A stretch of DNA of 64,000 nucleotides from Muricea muricata (Eukaryota > Cnidaria > Anthozoa > Malacalcyonacea > Plexauridae). Made by a program: the position numbers and the translations under genes. The stretch spans positions 6,148,118 to 6,212,117 of the forward strand of contig OY979725.1 in NCBI GenBank assembly GCA_963855995.1, read 5' to 3'. Positions 59,672 through 64,000 of this stretch are shown here, one piece after another. The notes under the pieces are model-generated. The model was not told the origin of the DNA. It saw nothing but the letters and a program-made list of their open reading frames with translations, and did no database searches. The first letter of the stretch is position 1. Every line of letters begins with the position of its first letter.

Positions 59672-62600
59672 CATCGAAATCGCGTTTTAAGCGTTCTAGA
59701 AGCGATTTGAGCGTAAACACATGCTCAAATCACGAACTAAAAATTACCGTCTTAAATCGATCAGGTTAACGTTTTAGAGCTGAAAATGGTGTTTTCAGTG
59801 CTAAAGTGAACGAGTTGAGCGCAAAGATGTACTGCAATCACGGACCTAAAAGAGACCTTCTAAATGGAAATTTCCGAACTTAGCAAGTCGGGAATCATGT
59901 TTTTGGTGCTCACACCATCAAGATGAGCGAAATAACATGTTGAAATGAGAAACCTATAACTTGCTTGTAAACTAAAAAAAACGATCTTAGAACCATCAAA
60001 ATCGCGTTTTAAGCGTTCTAGAAGCGATTTGAGCGTAAAAACATGCTCAAATAACGAACTAAAAATTACCGTCTCAAATCGATCACAGCGACGTTTTAAG
60101 GCTTAAAATGGTGTTTTCAGTGATAAAGTGAACGAGTTGAGCGCAATGATGTACTGCAATCACGGACCTAAAAGAGATCTTCTAAATGGAAATTGCAGAA
60201 CTTAGCAAGTCGGGATTCATGTTTTCGGCGCTCAAACCATCGAGATGAGCGAAATAACATGTTGAAATGAGAAACCTATAACTTGCTTGTAAACTGAAAA
60301 GAAACGATCTTAAAACCATCAAAATCGCGTTTTAAGCGTTCTAGAAGCGATTTGAGCGTAAAAACATATTCAAATCACGAACTAAAAATTACCGTCTTAA
60401 ATCGATCACGGCGACGTTTTAGAGCTTAAAATGGTGTTTTCAGTGCTAAAGTGAACGAGTTGAGCGCAATAATCTACTGCAATCACGGACCTAAAAGAGA
60501 CCTTCTAAATGGAAATTGCAGAACTTAGCAAGTCGGGAATCATGTTTTCGGCGCTAAAACCATCGAGATGAGCGAAATAGCATGTTGAAATGAGAAACCT
60601 ATAACTTGATTGTAAACTGAAAAGAAACGATCTTAGAACCATCAAAATCGCGTTTTAAGCGTTCTAGAAGCGATTTGAGCGTAAAAACATGTTCAAATCA
60701 CGAACTAAAAATTACCGTCTTAAATCGATCACAGCGACGTTTTAAGGCTTAAAATGGTGTTTTCAGTGATAAAGTGAACGAGTTGAGCGCAATGATGTAC
60801 TGCAATCACGGACCTAAAAGAGACCTTCTAAATGGAAATTGCAGAACTTAGCAAGTCGGGAATCATGTTTTTGGCGCTCACACCATCGAGATGAGCGAAA
60901 TAACATGTTGAAATGAGAAACCTATAACTTGCTTGTAAACTAAAAAGAAACGATCTTAGAACCATCAAAATCGCGTTTTAAGCGTTCTAGAAGCGATTTG
61001 AGCGTAAAAACATGCTCAAATCATGAACTAAAATTTGCCGTCCTAAATCGATCACGGCGACGTGTAAGAGCTTAAAATGGTGTTTTCAGTGCTAAAGTGA
61101 ACGAGTTGAGCGCAATGATGTACTGCAATCACGGACCTAAAAGAGATCTTCTAAATGGAAATTGCAGAACTTAGCTAGTCGGGAATCATGTTTTCGGCGC
61201 TCAAACCATCGAGATGAGCGAAATAACATGTTGAAATGAGAAACCTATAACTTGCTTGTAAACTGAAAAGAAACGATCTTAAAACCATCAAAATCGCGTT
61301 TTAAGCGTTCTAGAAGCGATTTGAGCGTAAAAACATATTCAAGTCACGAACTAAAAATTACCGTCTTAAATCGATCACGGCGACGTTTTAGAGCTTAAAA
61401 TGGTGTTTTCAGTGCTAAAGTGAACGAGTTGAGCGCAATAATCTACTGCAATCACGGACCTAAAAGAGACCTTCTAAATGGAAATTGCAGAACTTCGCAA
61501 GTCGGGAATCATGTTTTCGGCGCTAAAACCATCGAGATGAGCGAAATAGCATGTTGAAATGAGAAACCTATAACTTGATTGTAAACTGAAAAGAAACGAT
61601 CTTAGAACCATCAAAATCGCGTTTTAAGCGTTCTAGAAGCGATTTGAGCGTAAAAACATGCTCAAATCACGAACTAAAAATTACCGTCTTAAATCGATCA
61701 CGGCGACGTTTTAGAGCTTAAAATGGAGTTTTCGGTGCTAAAGTGAACGAGTTGAGCGCAATGATGTACTGCAATCACGGACCTAAAAGAGACCTTCTAA
61801 ATGGAAATTGCAGAACTTAGCAAGTCGGGAATCATGTTTTCGGCGCTCAAACCATCGAGATGAGCGAAATAACATGTTGAAATGAGAAACCTATAACTTG
61901 CTTGTAAACTGAAAAGAAACGATCTTAGAACAATCAAAAGCGCGTTTTAAGCGTTCTAGAAGCGATTTGAGCGTAAAAACATGTTCAAATCACGAACTAA
62001 AAATTACCGTCTTAAATCGATCACGGCGACGTTTTAGAGCTTAAAATGGTGTTTTCAGTGCTAAAGTGAACGAGTTGAGCGCAATAATGTACTCCAATCA
62101 CGGACCTAAAAGAGACCTTCTAAATGGAAATTGCAGAACTTAGCAAGTCGGGAATCATGTTTTCGGCGCTCAAACCATCGAGATGAGCGAAATAACATGT
62201 TGAAATGAGAAACCTATAACTTGCTTGTAAACTAAAAAGAAACGATCTTAGAACCATCAAAATCGCGTTTTCAACGTTCTAGAAGCGATTTGAGCGTAAA
62301 AACATGCTCAAATCACGAACAAAAAATATCCGTCCTAAATCGATCACGGCGACGTTTAAGAGCTTAAAATGATGTTTTCAGTGCTAAAGTGAACGAGTTG
62401 AGCGCAATGATGTACTGCAATCACGGACCTAAAAGAGACCTTCTAAATGGAAATTGTAGAACTTAGCAAATCGGGAATCATGTTTTCGGTGCTCACACCA
62501 TCGAGATGAGCGAAATAACATGTTGAAATGAGAAACCTATAACTTGCTTGTAGACTAGAGAGAAACGATCTTAGAACCATCAAAATCGCGTTTTAAGCGT

Positions 62601-64000
62601 TCTAGAAGCGATTTGAGCGTAAAAACATGCTCAAATCACGAACTAAAAATTACCGTCTTAAATCGATCACGGCGACGTTTTAGAGCTTAAAATGGTGTTT
62701 TCAGTGCTAAAGTGACCGAGTTGAGCGCAATGATGTACTGCATTCACGGACCTAAAAGAGACCTTCTAAATGGAAATTGCAGAACTTAGCAAGTCGGGAA
62801 TCATGTTTTCGGCGCTAAAACCATCGAGATGAGCGAAATAGCATGTTGAAATGAGAAACCTATAACTTGATTGTAAACTGAAAAGAAACGATCTTAGAAC
62901 CATCAAAATCGCGTTTTAAGCGTTCTAGAAGCGATTTGAGCGTAAAAACATGCTCAAATCACGAACTAAAAATTACCGTCTTAAATCGATCACGGCGACG
63001 TTTTAGAGCTTAAAATGGTGTTTTCAGTGCTAAAGTGAACGAGTTGAGCGCAATGATGTACTGCATTCACGGACCTAAAAGAGACCTTCTAAATGGAAAT
63101 TGCCGAACTTAGCAAGTCGGGAATCATGTTTTCGGCGCTCAACCTATCGAGATGAGCGAAATAACATGTTGAAATGAGAAACCTATAACTTCCTTGTAAA
63201 TTAAAAAAAACGATCTTAGAGCCATCAAAATCGCGTTTAAGCGTTCTAGAAGCGATTTGAGCGTAAAAACATGCTCAAATCACGAACTAAAAATTGCCGT
63301 CCTAAATCGATCACGGCGACGTTTTAGAGCTTAAAATGGTGTTTTAAGTGCTAAAGTGAACGAGTTGAGCGCAATGATGTACTGCAATCACGGACCTAAA
63401 AGAGACCTTCTAAATGGAAATTGCAGAACTTAGCAAATCGGGAATCATGTTTTCGGTGCTCACACCATCGAGATGAGCGAAATAACATGTTGAAATGAGA
63501 AACCTATAACTTGCTTCTAAACTAAAAAAAACGATCTTAGAACCATCAAAATCGCGTTTTAAGCGTTCTAGAAGCGATTTGAGCGTAAAAACATGCTCAA
63601 GTCACGAACTAAAAATTGCCGTCCTAAATCAATCACAGCGACGTTTTAAAGCTTAAAATGGTGTTTTCAGTGTTAAAGTGAACGAGTTGAGCGAAATGAT
63701 GTACTCCAATCACGGACCTAAAAGAACCTTCTAAATGGAAATTGCAGAACTTAGCAAGTCGGGAATCATGTTTTCGGCGCTCAAACCATCGAGATGAGCG
63801 AAATAACATGTTGAAATGAGAAACCTATAACTTGCTTGTAAACTGAAAAGAAAGGATCTTAGAACCATCAAAATCGCGTTTTAAGCGTTCTAGAAGCGAT
63901 TTGAGCGTAAAAACATGTTTAAATCACGAACTAAAAATTACCGTCTTAAATGGATCACGGCGACGTTTTAGAGCTTAAAATGGTGTTTTCAGTGCTAAAG

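Larger units (their letters stand above)
1..64000 (+). repeat. Satellite DNA array, about 323-bp monomer, entire window
   Basis: The same roughly 323-bp sequence repeats head to tail from the first to the last base. Marking each unit at the CATCAAAA-like anchor (1, 324, 647, 969, 1291, 1614, 1937 ...) gives 198 complete monomers and a 135-bp partial one from 63,866. Spacings are almost always 321-323 bp, with a few of 319-320 and two of 341. All copies have the same orientation. Nothing interrupts the array: no transposable element, telomere repeat, rRNA, tRNA or unique spacer is visible. In eukaryotes, arrays like this form centromeric, pericentromeric or subtelomeric heterochromatin. Which of these applies, and the species, cannot be told from the sequence. 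No stretch of the window holds a credible gene. Confidence 0.98.
53208..64000 (+). repeat. HOR unit 13, cut by the window edge
   Basis: Starts: a 53208, b' 53531, n 53854, c 54177, d 54499, e 54821, g 55144, f-variant 55467, x 55789, i-variant 56111, f/a' hybrid 56431, j 56754, k 57077, l 57399, m 57721, o 58044, c2 58367, d2/r hybrid 58689, s 59010, t 59331, a-variant 59672, u 59994, b' 60317, v 60640, w 60963, b'' 61286, n 61609, c 61932, e 62255, g 62578, h 62901, i 63223, f 63544, x 63866 (partial). From about 56.63 kb it duplicates the segment starting at 40.83 kb. Confidence 0.86.
56634..64000 (+). repeat. Long-range duplication, copy 2 (two monomers shorter)
   Basis: This matches 40,828-48,834 monomer for monomer except for the two-monomer deletion inside the hybrid at 58,689. 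The left breakpoint falls inside monomer 56,431: its front (GTGTCAAAG, GTACTCC) is type f, while its back (GCCGAAC, TTTTTAGTGCTCAC) is a'. The copy runs to the window end, so it is probably longer than seen. Confidence 0.93.

Noticed and set aside
1..64000. CRISPR array or bacterial repeat region
   Set aside because: The repeats are 323 bp and directly contiguous, with no unique spacers and no cas genes. The pattern is satellite DNA.
1..64000. Telomeric repeats, rDNA spacer or tRNA/5S cluster
   Set aside because: No TTAGGG/TTTAGGG-like tandem runs, no rRNA or tRNA sequence, and no internal A/B-box arrangement were recognised in the monomer.

Overview
The whole 64,000-base window is one uninterrupted head-to-tail satellite DNA array. 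I count 198 complete monomers plus a partial one at the right edge. Most are 321-323 bp, all are on the same strand, and there is no gene, transposon, inversion or unique sequence between them. A hand count on one monomer gives about 38% G+C. Such an array is eukaryotic heterochromatin, most likely a centromeric or pericentromeric block. The length of about 323 bp, near two nucleosome repeats, and the multi-monomer periodicity fit that. I do not recognise the family, and the sequence alone does not fix the species; a plant or an invertebrate are both possible.

The array is organised on four scales. (1) The 323-bp monomer is an ancient trimer of 108 + 108 + 107 bp subrepeats (here A, B, C), which align without gaps at about 56-58% identity. 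(2) Monomers fall into about two dozen variant types, which I letter by diagnostic bases: a/a', b/b', c, d, e, f, g, h, i, j, k, l, m, n, o, p, q, r, s, t, u, v, w, x, and so on. (3) The types recur in fixed order as higher-order repeat (HOR) units. Taking type a as the start, successive units hold 6, 9, 16, 10, 15, 15, 7, 16, 14, 8, 38, 11 and more than 33 monomers. They are edited versions of one backbone, a-j-k-l-m-b'-n-c-d-e-g-h-i-f, that gained or lost whole numbers of monomers. (4) Large segments are themselves duplicated: a 15.2-15.8 kb offset links 40.8-48.8 kb to 56.6-64.0 kb, and 3.54-kb offsets link 38.4-40.1 to 41.9-43.6 kb and 47.1-50.2 to 50.6-53.8 kb.

By region: 1-4,838 holds a hexamer unit followed by its 9-monomer relative. 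4,839-37,406 holds a'-j-k units, including two nearly identical 4,838-bp 15-mers at 13,224-22,899. 37,407-64,000 is more heterogeneous, with types (o, p, r-x) not seen on the left and a distinctive 341-bp monomer present twice. Many unit joins lie inside hybrid monomers, whose front matches one type and whose back matches another. This is the expected trace of in-register unequal exchange or gene conversion. Open frames of 78-81 codons recur in type-a monomers but are by-products of the repeat, so no CDS is annotated.

Type-letter key (my labels): a = CAGGGCAACG and GAGTTTAGCG; a' = a plus TTTTTAGTGCTCAC tail; b = ACATATTC with ATAATGTACTGC; b' = ACATATTC with ATAATCTACTGC; c = CAAAAGCGCG with GTACTCC; d = GTTTTGGAAGCGAG; e = GTTTTCAACG with GTAGACTAGAGAG tail; f = CAATCACAGCG, AAAGCTTAAAA; g = TGCATTCACGG with CTAAAACCATC; h = TGCATTCACGG with CAACCTATC; i = CGCGTTTAAGCG and GTTTTAAGTGC; j = CATAAAAATCGC; k = CATGTTC with CACGTTGACATG; l = CCCGTTGTAAGCG; m = AAGGCTTAAAA, GTGATAAAG; n = ATGGAGTTTTCGG; o = GATTGGAGCG; x = GTTTAAATCACG with AAATGGATC.
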